Below are positions 1-8,118 of a stretch of DNA of 23,670 nt, in pieces. Under the pieces are notes generated by a model. It ran no database searches. It saw only the letters and a program-made list of their open reading frames with translations, and had not been told where the DNA came from. The position numbers were made by a program, and so were the translations under genes. The DNA is taken from positions 6,131-29,800 of the forward strand of contig JAJOKQ010000021.1 in the NCBI GenBank assembly GCA_021129785.1, in the 5' to 3' direction. The DNA is from Clostridiales bacterium. GTDB taxonomy: Bacteria; Bacillota; Clostridia; Peptostreptococcales; NVVX01. Each line of letters starts with the position of its first letter. Within the stretch, counting starts at the first letter, position 1.

Positions 1-177
1 AGCATTAACTTGGGTAAGAATAGGGGCAATTCACTTAGGAAGTGTTTAGGGGAATTAGAGAAAAGTTTAATTATAGATGCGATGACATCTGCACGTGGCA
101 ATGTTACAAACGCAGCAAAGCTTTTAGAAATACCTAGACAGACTTTGCAATATAAAATAGAGAAGCTTGACATTTAA
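1..177 (+). CDS. Sigma-54-dependent transcriptional activator, C-terminal fragment
   Basis: Only the last 58 codons are in the window; the gene begins upstream. The fragment ends with a Fis-type DNA-binding helix-turn-helix: a helix around LIIDAMTSARGNVTNAAKLL followed by the recognition-helix segment PRQTLQYKIEKL, which is typical of the end of NtrC-family activators. By family knowledge these proteins bind upstream enhancers and use an AAA+ domain (not visible here) to open sigma-54 promoters. The gene directly downstream is driven by a clear sigma-54 promoter. I therefore infer that this is the local regulator of lysine fermentation, equivalent to what is called KamR in other lysine fermenters. 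The signal that its sensor domain detects cannot be read. The stop codon overlaps the terminator stem. Confidence 0.8.
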   Translation, partial: SINLGKNRGNSLRKCLGELEKSLIIDAMTSARGNVTNAAKLLEIPRQTLQYKIEKLDI

Positions 178-202
178 CTGCTTGATTTTGGGCAGTTTTT
201 TT
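176..202 (+). terminator. Rho-independent terminator after the regulator gene
   Basis: AACTGC (176-181) pairs with GCAGTT (192-197) across a 10-base loop and is followed by a run of T to 202. The stem begins inside the TAA stop codon of the regulator. It would separate regulator transcription from the sigma-54 operon downstream. Confidence 0.7.
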
Positions 203-214
203 GCTAATATAGAG

Positions 215-235
215 ATGAATATTATGGTAATTCAT
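215..235. promoter_or_regulatory. Possible enhancer (activator-binding) palindrome
   Basis: ATGAAT (215-220) and ATTCAT (230-235) form an inverted repeat with a 9-base spacer, centred about 50 bp upstream of the -24 element. Position and dyad symmetry suit an upstream activating site for a Fis-type regulator. The region is AT-rich, though, and the same sequence is not seen near the second sigma-54 promoter, so this is a weak call. Confidence 0.2.
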
Positions 236-275
236 AGAAAGCTTGAAAAGACTGCAAGTAACAAAAACTTAGAAT

Positions 276-290
276 TGGCACGTATTTTGC
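276..290 (+). promoter_or_regulatory. Sigma-54 (RpoN) -24/-12 promoter of the kam operon
   Basis: TGGCACG (276-282), four bases, then TTGC (287-290) matches the sigma-54 consensus TGGCAC-N5-TTGC with the invariant GG and GC ten bases apart. Transcription would start near 302, leaving an untranslated leader of about 95 nt before kdd. No sigma-70 promoter of comparable quality is seen here. Expression would therefore depend on an NtrC-type activator such as the one ending at 177. Confidence 0.88.
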
Positions 291-397
291 AATGAATATT
301 TTAGAATGATAATTAGGTGCATGGTGCAAGACGAGGTCAAGCTCGCTAAAAATTAGAAAATTTCAATAAAATCAATTCAAATTTAGGAGGAAAAAGA

Positions 398-1435
398 ATG
401 AAACCAGGATGTATTTATGGAGTGCACAGATCTTTAGAGCCGCTAAACGTTTTACCACAACCAGCAACGAGAATCGACAACAGTATGGAAATATACGATA
501 ATGAAATATTAATTGACGTAAAGACTCTCAATATTGACTCGGCAAGCTTTACCCAAATTAAAGCTGAAGCAAATGGAGACGAAGGTAAAATAAAAGAAAT
601 AATGATGAAAATCGTTGAAGAAAAGGGTAAACACCAGAACCCAGTAACAGGGTCAGGTGGAATGCTAATAGGAACTGTGGGAAAAATAGGGTCTAAATTG
701 CTAGGGAAAACTGAGTTGAAAGTTGGAGATAAGATTGCAACTCTCGTTTCTCTATCGTTAACCCCGCTTAGAATTGACAAGATTAATGAAATTAGAATTA
801 ACACGGATCAAGTAGATATCGAAGGAAAAGCTATTTTATTTGAAAGCGGTATTTACGCAGTTCTACCTAAAGATTTACCTATGAATTTAGTGCTATCAGT
901 TCTTGATGTTGCAGGTGCGCCTGCACAAACTGCCAAACTTGTGCAACCAGGGAATACAGTTGTTGTAATTGGAGGCGGTGGAAAATCTGGAATGTTGTGT
1001 TTGTACGAAGCAAAGAAACGTGCTGGAATCACTGGGAAAGTAATTTGTATGGGAAGAAGTGAGTCCTCTTTAGTACATGCAAGCATGTTAAATTTAGCTG
1101 ATGAATACATTATTGCTGATGCAACGGACGCGCTGGATGTAATGCAAAAAGTAAGCAAAGTAACAAATGGAGAAATGGCAGACATCGTTATAAATTGTGT
1201 AAATGTCAATAATACAGAAATGTCTAGTGTGTTGGCGGCTAAAAATGATGGTTTGATTTATTTCTTCAGTATGGCAACAAACTTTACTAAGGCAGCTTTA
1301 GGAGCAGAGGGTGTAGGCAGTGACGCAACTATGATTATTGGAAACGGATACACAAAAGGACATGCAGAAATTGCAATTCAAATATTGAGAGAAAATGAAG
1401 AATTAAGAAAAACTTACGAAGCGATTTATGCATAA
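398..1435 (+). CDS. kdd: L-erythro-3,5-diaminohexanoate dehydrogenase
   Basis: The 345-residue protein is an NAD(P)-dependent dehydrogenase of the lysine fermentation pathway. It oxidatively deaminates 3,5-diaminohexanoate, the product of the two aminomutases, to 5-amino-3-oxohexanoate. The dinucleotide-binding loop is visible as VVVIGGGGKSG (about residues 188-198), followed by a Rossmann fold. The N-terminal region (MKPGCIYGVHRSLEP) is characteristic of the family, and the length is normal. The start is supported by AGGAGG at 385-390, seven bases before ATG. It is the first gene after the sigma-54 promoter and is followed by kamA after 116 bp containing repeats. Function is assigned from protein character plus the complete kam gene set downstream. 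Confidence 0.92.
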   Translation: MKPGCIYGVHRSLEPLNVLPQPATRIDNSMEIYDNEILIDVKTLNIDSASFTQIKAEANGDEGKIKEIMMKIVEEKGKHQNPVTGSGGMLIGTVGKIGSKLLGKTELKVGDKIATLVSLSLTPLRIDKINEIRINTDQVDIEGKAILFESGIYAVLPKDLPMNLVLSVLDVAGAPAQTAKLVQPGNTVVVIGGGGKSGMLCLYEAKKRAGITGKVICMGRSESSLVHASMLNLADEYIIADATDALDVMQKVSKVTNGEMADIVINCVNVNNTEMSSVLAAKNDGLIYFFSMATNFTKAALGAEGVGSDATMIIGNGYTKGHAEIAIQILRENEELRKTYEAIYA

Positions 1436-1437
1436 CA

Positions 1438-1467
1438 AAGACACAGGGGGACTTTTTTTCTTGTCTT
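1438..1467. repeat. Short palindromic repeat, copy 1 (GGGGAC...CTTGTCTT type)
   Basis: AAGACA (1438-1443) and TGTCTT (1462-1467) are inverted arms around a G5-AC-T7 core. It directly follows the kdd stop. Related copies lie at 1470-1498 and 3048-3076. The T run after GGGGGAC could also make this a transcript-processing structure, but there is no clear terminator geometry. Confidence 0.55.
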
Positions 1468-1469
1468 GC

Positions 1470-1498
1470 AAAGATACTTGGGGAGTTTCTCTTGTCTT
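1470..1498. repeat. Short palindromic repeat, copy 2 (degenerate)
   Basis: This is a tandem, diverged version of copy 1: AAAGATA, then TTGGGGAGTTTCTC, then TTGTCTT at 1492-1498. The left arm has a mismatch (AAGATA against TGTCTT). The tandem arrangement in a 116-bp intergenic gap suggests local duplication of a REP-like unit. Confidence 0.5.
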
Positions 1499-1551
1499 CT
1501 AAAGAGCATTAGAGTTTTTGATAACATAGAAGATTTATTAGGAGTGGTAAA

Positions 1552-2799
1552 ATGAGTAGTTACAGAGAAATAGAACTGTGGAAAGATGTTACAGAAGAAC
1601 AATGGAACGACTGGCATTGGCAAGTTAAAAATAGAATCACAAGTATTAAAGAGCTTAAAAAAGTTATTAATTTAACAAAAGAAGAGGAAGAAGGTATTAA
1701 AAAGTGTTTAACAACGATTAGAATGGCAATAACGCCATACTATGCTTCTTTAATGGATAAAGATGATCCTAAATGTCCGGTTAGAATGCAAGCTGTGCCA
1801 ATAAAGAGTGAGCTTGAAAAAGGCAGTGCAGATATGGACGACCCTCTCCACGAAGATGCTGATTCGCCTGCACCAGGTTTAACGCATCGATATCCAGACA
1901 GAGCGTTACTTCTAGTTACTGACATGTGCTCAATGTATTGTAGGCACTGCACAAGAAGAAGATTTGCGGGGCAAAATGATGCAAATCTGCCAGTTGACAG
2001 AATTGATGTTGCAATAGAATACATTGCTAAAACACCACAAATCAGAGATGTTCTATTATCAGGTGGAGATTGCCTTCTTGTATCTGACGCCCGGTTAGAG
2101 CATATCATCAAAAAACTTCGAGAGATTGAACATGTAGAGATTATAAGGCTAGGATCTAGAATTCCTGTAGTAATGCCGCAGAGGATAACACCTAAACTAG
2201 TAAACATGCTTAAAAAATACCATCCAATTTGGCTAAATACACATTTTAACCATATGAAGGAAGTTACACCAGAAGCTAAAAAAGCATTAGAATTGCTAGC
2301 AAATGCAGGGGTGCCCTTAGGGAATCAATCAGTGTTGTTAAAGGGTATTAACGATTGCGTACACATAATGAAAGAACTAGTACACGGGTTAGTAAAAGTC
2401 AGAGTAAGACCATATTATATTTACCAATGTGATTTATCTATGGGGATAGAGCATTTTAGGACCCCTGTTTCCAAAGGGATAGAAATTATTGAAGGATTAA
2501 GAGGACATACCTCTGGATTTGCTGTTCCAACATTTGTAGTGGACGCACCAGGTGGTGGAGGTAAAATTCCTGTAATGCCTAACTATGTGCTTTCACAATC
2601 ACCAAATAAAGTTATTTTAAGGAATTACGAAGGAGTAATTACGACTTACGCAGAGCCGGATGTATATGTAGACGAATGTGCCTGTAAAGTATGCTCAGGT
2701 GAGAGAAAAGAAAAAATGCATGGGGTGGCTGGTTTGCTTCAAGGGAACCAAATTGCGATTGAACCTGCAGATTTGGATAGACATAAGAGGAGTGAGTGA
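1552..2799 (+). CDS. kamA: Lysine 2,3-aminomutase
   Basis: This is a radical SAM, PLP-dependent enzyme of 415 residues that converts L-lysine to L-beta-lysine, the first step of lysine fermentation. The radical SAM cluster motif is at C126-x3-C130-x2-C133 (CSMYCRHC). The PLP lysine sits in PGGGGK (K338). Substrate-binding aspartates correspond to D294 (YQCD) and D331. The structural zinc cysteines seen in the clostridial enzyme are present as C269, C376, C378 and C381. All key residues and the length match the characterised clostridial family, so it should be active. The ATG at 1552 has a GGAGTGG ribosome site about 4-5 bases upstream. The reading frame ends 37 bp before a large inverted-repeat element that separates it from kamB. 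Confidence 0.97.
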   Translation: MSSYREIELWKDVTEEQWNDWHWQVKNRITSIKELKKVINLTKEEEEGIKKCLTTIRMAITPYYASLMDKDDPKCPVRMQAVPIKSELEKGSADMDDPLHEDADSPAPGLTHRYPDRALLLVTDMCSMYCRHCTRRRFAGQNDANLPVDRIDVAIEYIAKTPQIRDVLLSGGDCLLVSDARLEHIIKKLREIEHVEIIRLGSRIPVVMPQRITPKLVNMLKKYHPIWLNTHFNHMKEVTPEAKKALELLANAGVPLGNQSVLLKGINDCVHIMKELVHGLVKVRVRPYYIYQCDLSMGIEHFRTPVSKGIEIIEGLRGHTSGFAVPTFVVDAPGGGGKIPVMPNYVLSQSPNKVILRNYEGVITTYAEPDVYVDECACKVCSGERKEKMHGVAGLLQGNQIAIEPADLDRHKRSE

Positions 2800-2836
2800 T
2801 GACTGAGGGCGTTTCTTTTGATAGGTTATGTACGAC

Positions 2837-3024
2837 GTGAAATACAAAATGCACACCGAACTGCCTTAGACTTTGGCAATTCTAAAACTCTTTCAACGTA
2901 AAAATCCTAAGCATGCGAACTCGCTTCGCTCAAACAGCGCATGCTTTACACGGATTTTTACATTTCACTCGTTAAGAATTGCAACAAAGTATGCGGATGT
3001 TCTGCTTAGCATTTTGTATTTCAC
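2837..3024. mobile_element. MITE-like inverted-repeat element (188 bp) between kamA and kamB
   Basis: The ends are a perfect 16-bp inverted repeat: GTGAAATACAAAATGC at 2837-2852 and its complement at 3009-3024. Nested inside are further matching arms: GCAATTCT (2876-2883) with AGAATTGC, GTAAAAATCC (2898-2907) with GGATTTTTAC (2952-2961), and AAGCATGCG (2909-2917) with CGCATGCTT (2938-2946). The apex is a 20-base loop containing ACTCGCTTCGCTCAA. The whole unit folds as one long imperfect hairpin with no credible gene, which is the structure of a miniature inverted-repeat transposable element or a large palindromic unit. No clear target-site duplication was found, so mobility is inferred. It sits inside an operon, so RNA from it would be co-transcribed. 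Confidence 0.65.
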
Positions 3025-3047
3025 TAGATCTAGATTGGGTTGTTGTA

Positions 3048-3076
3048 CAAGACATGGGGACAGGTTCCTTGTCTTG
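3048..3076. repeat. Short palindromic repeat, copy 3 (best preserved)
   Basis: CAAGACA (3048-3054) and TGTCTTG (3070-3076) are perfect inverted arms around TGGGGACAGGTTCCT, whose inner GGGA/TTCC can also pair. It resembles the GGGGACAGGTTCCTTGTC palindromes I recall from many Clostridia intergenic regions, often discussed with REP/RAYT-type elements. No transposase is present in this window. It lies just upstream of the kamB ribosome binding site. Confidence 0.6.
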
Positions 3077-3096
3077 ATTGAATGTGAGGTAATGCT

Positions 3097-4137
3097 ATGA
3101 ATCTAGCAGACTTGATATATAAAAAATATAAAATAATAACTGTAGTAGGCATGTCTAAAAATGCTGGTAAGACTGTTACTCTAAACTATCTTATTGAAAA
3201 GTTCGATGAGAAGGGCGTAGTAATTGGAATAACGTCTACAGGAAGAGACGGAGAAAAATTAGACGTAGTCACTAAAACGGAAAAACCGACTATTTTTGTG
3301 GCGGAAAATACTATTATAGCTTCTGCAAAAGAAACGTTACTAAAGAGTAGCGCAAAGCTGGAGATACTTGAAATTACTGGTAGTAGAACTTCTTTAGGGG
3401 AAGTAGTCATTGCAAGGGTCAAAAGAGGTGGTCATGTTGAAATTTCAGGTGCTGAAACGAATAAACAGCTTAGACAAATTGCAAATAGAATGATAGAATA
3501 TGGGGCTGAAGTAGTAATTCTTGATGGAGCAATTAATAGGAAAACTGCTGCCGCACCAACAATATCGGAAGCTACTATCCTAGCTACTGGAGCTGCGTTA
3601 AGTAGAAATATGAGCAATGTGATTGAAGAAACTGTATTTCAAGTAGAGTTATATAGCTTAAAGGGTGTAGAGAGAAAAGTAGAGGTTGAACTTAGAAAGG
3701 TTTTTGATGAAAAGGAATTCATTATCATAGACAATAAAGGAACGAGAAACCACATAAATATTATAACTACGCTAAATTCAGGGCGAATGATAGGTGAGAA
3801 AATTAAAGATTGCAGCAAATATGTAGTGTTAAGTGGATCAATTGTATATAAAACTTTTGAGGACATTATAAATGTATCTGAAAACTATAAGAATGTAATA
3901 TATATCATACAAGATGCTACTAAAATATTTTTAACACCAAGAGAGTGGAAAATGCTAAATAAAAAAGAAATTACTATCAGAGTATTGAATAAAATAAATT
4001 TATTAGCAGTAACACTGAATCCGTATTCTCCACATGGGTACAACTTCGACCCAGAGAAATTTTTGTTTTCTTTAAAAGATCGACTACCAGGAATTTCAGT
4101 TATTGATGTAATGGAGGTTGAAAATGCAGAGGGGTAA
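3097..4137 (+). CDS. kamB: Lysine 5,6-aminomutase reactivase subunit KamB
   Basis: This 346-residue protein starts with a P-loop: GMSKNAGKT at residues 18-26 after a short hydrophobic strand. It is encoded in the conserved place between kamA and kamC. Homologues in lysine fermenters are described as the partner of KamC in ATP-dependent reactivation of lysine 5,6-aminomutase, exchanging inactivated cobalamin. No membrane segment or signal peptide is visible, so it should be cytoplasmic. GAGGT at about 3085-3089 lies upstream of the ATG. Its end overlaps the start of kamC by 14 bp, suggesting translational coupling. The reactivase role is taken from the family; the sequence itself shows only a nucleotide-binding protein. 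Confidence 0.85.
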   Translation: MNLADLIYKKYKIITVVGMSKNAGKTVTLNYLIEKFDEKGVVIGITSTGRDGEKLDVVTKTEKPTIFVAENTIIASAKETLLKSSAKLEILEITGSRTSLGEVVIARVKRGGHVEISGAETNKQLRQIANRMIEYGAEVVILDGAINRKTAAAPTISEATILATGAALSRNMSNVIEETVFQVELYSLKGVERKVEVELRKVFDEKEFIIIDNKGTRNHINIITTLNSGRMIGEKIKDCSKYVVLSGSIVYKTFEDIINVSENYKNVIYIIQDATKIFLTPREWKMLNKKEITIRVLNKINLLAVTLNPYSPHGYNFDPEKFLFSLKDRLPGISVIDVMEVENAEG

Positions 4138-5767
4138 CAATGTATTTATAGATTCACGCACAAAAAAAAGTATAGGGTTAGACGAAATAATGAATAGTCT
4201 TCCGACTCTCACTGATTATGGTGCCATAGCTAAAATGAATATGACTCCTTATCTTAAAGAAGATATAGGAGAGCTTAGGATTGCGCTAGAAGACTTAAGT
4301 AATATAGTAAAATTTGCTGAATTTAGTAAAAGAAGAATGAATGAAATAAAGGGTGCACTACACATAATTAAAGACATTCGTGGTTCAATAAAGAGATTAA
4401 AAAGAAGAGAAATATTAAATGAAGTAGAATTTTTCGAATTGAAAAGCCAATTTATCGAGATTGAAAGACTCCGCAATTTGCTTATGGCAAGCAAGGAAAT
4501 ATATTTAGATAGATTTAAACTAAACTCGTCTAAACTAGAGATAGAATTGCTTGACCCTGAAAAAGCAGGGACTAAAACCTTTTACATGTATGATGCTTTT
4601 TCTGTGGATTTATCTGAAATCAGAAAGAAGAAAAGAGAAATTGAGAAAAATATTAGCCTAATGAAAGAGAAATTAAGAGAAGAAGTATTTGACTTGACGG
4701 GGTTAATGCCAAGCAAAAGCGGGGAAATAAGAATAAATACTAGAAAAAAGAGTGAAATAGCAAAATTGAAGAGCTGCGTTAAAATTGCATTGAGTTCTGA
4801 GTCTTTTAGTGTTTTAGTGTTTAAAGTTAAGAATAGTAAAGATTTAAAAGTGCTGATAAATGAGTTAGATGACTTAGAGATTCAAGAAGAAAAAGAAGAA
4901 TTTAAAATAAGAAAGATGCTTGTAGAAAAACTAAGTAGAAATGTAGAAAAATTTGAAGAAAACATTGTGGCTGTTGGAGAACTAGATTTGTTCATAGCAA
5001 AAGCTATTTACGCAATGGAAATCAATGCAGTAAAACCTAAGGTATGTGATAGCATTTCTATTATTATTGAAAAAGGCCGACATATAAGTACTGAAAATGC
5101 ATTAAAATCAAAAGGATCGCAATTTACGCCTGTTGATATTAGTTTGAGGAAAGGTGTTACATTGATTACTGGTGCTAACATGGGCGGAAAGACTGTAAAT
5201 CTTAAAATGGTTTCGCTTATTGTGGCGCTTGCCCAGTACGCAATGTTTGTGCCAGCAGAAAGCGCAAGAATTGGCTTGGTGAATTTTGTATATTTATCAG
5301 TAGGAGATGAGCAATCAGAAAAACAAGGGCTTTCTACTTTCGGAGCAGAGATTTTTAATCTCAAAGAAGTTATATCAAAGTCAAATGAAACAGGCTTGAT
5401 TTTAATTGATGAGATTGCAAGAGGAACTAATCCAACTGAAGGGCAAGCAATCGCTAAGGCAATTATCAACTATTTAAAGAATAAAAACTCTGTTACGATA
5501 ATTACATCTCATTTTGACGGTCTATGCACCATTGAAGGTGTTAAGCACCTTCAGGTCAAGGGGTTAAGTGGTGCGGATATTAGCAAAATGAAAAGTGATG
5601 TCCGGAAAAATGAGCAGTATGAAGTGATATTCGAAAAACATATGGATTATAGATTAGAAAAAGTAAAGAACGTAGTTTTTGTTCCAAGAGATGCGCTGTT
5701 AGTTGCTGAAATTATGGGTTTAAATAAAGAAATAATTGATAGCGCGAATGAAATGAAGAAGAATTAA
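4124..5767 (+). CDS. kamC: Lysine 5,6-aminomutase reactivase ATPase KamC (MutS-like)
   Basis: The protein has about 547 residues and a C-terminal ATPase of the MutS family. The Walker A is GANMGGKT (about residues 350-357), followed by a GDEQSEKQGLSTFGAE signature, the Walker B LILIDEIARGTNP (about 425-437) and a SHFDG switch. The N-terminal 300 residues are rich in charged helices, probably coiled coil like the MutS core, and there is no mismatch-recognition domain. By family knowledge it partners KamB to reactivate the B12-dependent aminomutase and is not a DNA repair protein. I place the start at ATG 4124, because GGAGG at 4113-4117 is six bases upstream; an in-frame TTG lies two codons earlier. 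It overlaps kamB by 14 bp, and kamD follows after 28 bp. Confidence 0.88.
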   Translation: MQRGNNVFIDSRTKKSIGLDEIMNSLPTLTDYGAIAKMNMTPYLKEDIGELRIALEDLSNIVKFAEFSKRRMNEIKGALHIIKDIRGSIKRLKRREILNEVEFFELKSQFIEIERLRNLLMASKEIYLDRFKLNSSKLEIELLDPEKAGTKTFYMYDAFSVDLSEIRKKKREIEKNISLMKEKLREEVFDLTGLMPSKSGEIRINTRKKSEIAKLKSCVKIALSSESFSVLVFKVKNSKDLKVLINELDDLEIQEEKEEFKIRKMLVEKLSRNVEKFEENIVAVGELDLFIAKAIYAMEINAVKPKVCDSISIIIEKGRHISTENALKSKGSQFTPVDISLRKGVTLITGANMGGKTVNLKMVSLIVALAQYAMFVPAESARIGLVNFVYLSVGDEQSEKQGLSTFGAEIFNLKEVISKSNETGLILIDEIARGTNPTEGQAIAKAIINYLKNKNSVTIITSHFDGLCTIEGVKHLQVKGLSGADISKMKSDVRKNEQYEVIFEKHMDYRLEKVKNVVFVPRDALLVAEIMGLNKEIIDSANEMKKN

Positions 5768-5795
5768 TATTACCCAAAATCACTGGAGGTTTAAA

Positions 5796-7352
5796 ATGAA
5801 AAGCAAATTAAATTTAGACTTTGATTTAGTAAAAAGAGCAAGAGGCGCATCTAAAAAAATTGCGCTTGATGTACAAGATTTTATTGATTTACACACAACG
5901 GTAACAGTTGAAAGAACTATAGTAAGACTTTTCGGGATAGATGGAGTTGATGAAATTGGGACGCCGCTACCAAATGTGGTGGTTGAGCATGTTAAAGAAA
6001 ATGGCGGAATCGAAAGAGGAATAGCATTTTGGTTAGGAAATGCAGCAGTGCATACAGGAAAAACACCCCAAGAAATAGCGGAGGCTGTCGCATCTGCTGA
6101 ACTGAATTTAACACGTGTGCCTATGCAAGATAAAGAAGCAATAAAAGCAAGGATTGATGAGTGGGCTGAAATTTCTGTAGAGAAAATATGGGAAAAAAGG
6201 CTTGAGAGAGAAAATACAATTGAAAGAATTGGCGAAGGTGAAAAACCTTATTTATATGTAATAGTAGCAACAGGAAATGTATATGAAGATGCAATCCAAG
6301 CACAAGCAGCAGCAAGGCAAGGAGCAGATATTATTGCTGTTATTAGGTCAACTGCTCAATCTTTACTTGACTATGTGCCGTATGGTGCAACAACTGAAGG
6401 CTTTGGAGGAACATATGCAACGCAGGAAAATTTTAAAATAGTAAGAAAAGCGCTAGATGAAGTAGGAGAAGAAGTAGGAAGATACATTAGACTATGTAAT
6501 TATTGCTCTGGATTATGTATGCCAGAAATTGCAGCAATGGGTGCAATTGAAAGGCTCGATGTAATGCTAAATGATGCACTCTACGGAATATTATTTAGAG
6601 ATATAAACATGCAAAGAACTTTTGTAGACCAGTATTTTTCAAGAGTTATTAACGGATTTGCCGGTATAATAATAAATACTGGAGAAGACAATTACTTAAC
6701 AACTGCCGATGCAGTTGAAGAAGCTCATACGGTACTAGCATCACAATTTATTAACGAACAATTTGCCTTGGTGGCAGGATTACCAGAAGAGCAAATGGGG
6801 CTAGGGCACGCGTTTGAAATGAATCCAAAGGAAGAGAACGGATTTTTGTGGGAGCTTGCACAGGCACAAATGACGAGAGAAATTTTTTATGTTTCACCGC
6901 TAAAATATATGCCGCCAACTAAGTTTATGACAGGAGATATTTTTAAAGGGCATGTTCAAAACTCACTCTTTAACTTAATATCTATTTGGACAAATCAAGG
7001 CATTCAATTATTGGGAATGTTAACTGAGGCGATTCATACACCTCATTTACATGATAGAGCATTAATGATAGAAAATGCCAAGTATGTTTTCAACAACTGC
7101 AAAGACTTAGGAGAGGAAATTGAATTTAAAAAAGCCGGAATTATTCAAAAAAGAGCGCAAAAAGTATTAGAAGAAGCTACCAAATTAATAGAAGAGATTG
7201 AGAGAAATGGGATGTATAATACAATAGAACAAGGTAAATTTGGTGGAGTAAAACGATCAAGAACTGGCGGCAAAGGTTTAAGAGGCGTTATAAAAAAAGA
7301 TGATGAATACTACAATCCATTCATCGATTTAATGCTTAGGAGGGATGTATAA
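5796..7352 (+). CDS. kamD: Lysine 5,6-aminomutase, alpha (large) subunit
   Basis: The 518-residue subunit forms, with KamE, the adenosylcobalamin- and PLP-dependent enzyme that moves the terminal amino group of beta-lysine from C6 to C5, giving 3,5-diaminohexanoate. The length is as expected and the protein is intact. The N-terminus (LNLDFDLVKRARGASKKIA) and the internal segment around YVPYGATTEGFGGT are typical of the family's TIM-barrel subunit. The ribosome site GGAGG precedes ATG 5796 at good spacing. Its TAA stop shares one base with the kamE ATG, which would give equimolar coupled translation. Confidence 0.95.
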   Translation: MKSKLNLDFDLVKRARGASKKIALDVQDFIDLHTTVTVERTIVRLFGIDGVDEIGTPLPNVVVEHVKENGGIERGIAFWLGNAAVHTGKTPQEIAEAVASAELNLTRVPMQDKEAIKARIDEWAEISVEKIWEKRLERENTIERIGEGEKPYLYVIVATGNVYEDAIQAQAAARQGADIIAVIRSTAQSLLDYVPYGATTEGFGGTYATQENFKIVRKALDEVGEEVGRYIRLCNYCSGLCMPEIAAMGAIERLDVMLNDALYGILFRDINMQRTFVDQYFSRVINGFAGIIINTGEDNYLTTADAVEEAHTVLASQFINEQFALVAGLPEEQMGLGHAFEMNPKEENGFLWELAQAQMTREIFYVSPLKYMPPTKFMTGDIFKGHVQNSLFNLISIWTNQGIQLLGMLTEAIHTPHLHDRALMIENAKYVFNNCKDLGEEIEFKKAGIIQKRAQKVLEEATKLIEEIERNGMYNTIEQGKFGGVKRSRTGGKGLRGVIKKDDEYYNPFIDLMLRRDV

Positions 7353-8107
7353 TGGCAGCTGGAAAAATAGATTACACAAAAATTAAGCCATATGGAGACA
7401 CCTTAAATGATGGAATGACACAAATAAGCTTTACTCTACCAATTCCTTGCGATGAAAAGGGAATAGAAGCAGCAAAACAATTAGCGGCAAAAATGGGGAT
7501 AGAAGAACCAAGCGTGGTACATGCTAAAGACCTTGGCGTTGGGTACACTTACTTTATTCTCTATGGAAAGTGTAAACATACAGTTAATTATGAAGTGATA
7601 AAAGTGGTGAAAGTTGAAACAGATGTAATGTCAAGAAAAGAAGTAGAGAAATTTATCGAGCAAAATATTAAAAAAGAAATAGTGATTCTTGGCGCTTGCA
7701 CAGGTTCGGATGCACACACAGTAGGAATAGATGCAATTATGAATATGAAAGGCTATGACGGACATTATGGGCTAGAGAGATATAAAGGCGTTGACGCTTT
7801 AAACATGGGGAGTCAGGTAGAAAATGAAGAACTAATAGCAAAAGCGATAGAATTAAAGGCAGATGCAATTTTAGTTTCGCAAATTGTAACGCAAAAAGAT
7901 ATTCATGTGAATAATCTCACAAACCTAGTAGAATTAATGGAAGCAGAAGGAATAAGAGACGATATAATTCTAATTTGCGGAGGGCCTAGAATTAATCATG
8001 AATTAGCCAAAGAATTAGGCTACGATGCTGGATTTGGACCAGGTACTTACGCGGAAGAAGTTGCATCATTTGTTGTTAATGAAATTGTGGCGAGAAAAAA
8101 TAAATAG
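7352..8107 (+). CDS. kamE: Lysine 5,6-aminomutase, beta (cobalamin-binding) subunit
   Basis: This 251-residue subunit has an N-terminal dimerisation part and a C-terminal Rossmann-like cobalamin domain. The base-off/His-on motif D-x-H-x-x-G is at residues 120-125 (DAHTVG, H122 as lower cobalt ligand). The lysine that forms the PLP Schiff base in the characterised enzyme corresponds to K133, eleven residues later, the same spacing as in the characterised beta subunit. Both cofactor residues are conserved, so the enzyme should be functional. Ribosome site AGGAGGG lies in the end of kamD. It is the last gene of the operon; a hairpin terminator begins 12 bp after the stop. Confidence 0.96.
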   Translation: MAAGKIDYTKIKPYGDTLNDGMTQISFTLPIPCDEKGIEAAKQLAAKMGIEEPSVVHAKDLGVGYTYFILYGKCKHTVNYEVIKVVKVETDVMSRKEVEKFIEQNIKKEIVILGACTGSDAHTVGIDAIMNMKGYDGHYGLERYKGVDALNMGSQVENEELIAKAIELKADAILVSQIVTQKDIHVNNLTNLVELMEAEGIRDDIILICGGPRINHELAKELGYDAGFGPGTYAEEVASFVVNEIVARKNK

Positions 8108-8118
8108 TTAAACAAGAG

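Noticed and set aside
2873..3100. A 75-codon open frame on the plus strand between kamA and kamB
   Set aside because: It lies almost wholly within the inverted-repeat element, has no ribosome site and reads as low-credibility sequence.
4124..5767. DNA mismatch repair protein MutS
   Set aside because: Only the ATPase half matches; the mismatch-recognition domain is missing and the context is the kam operon.
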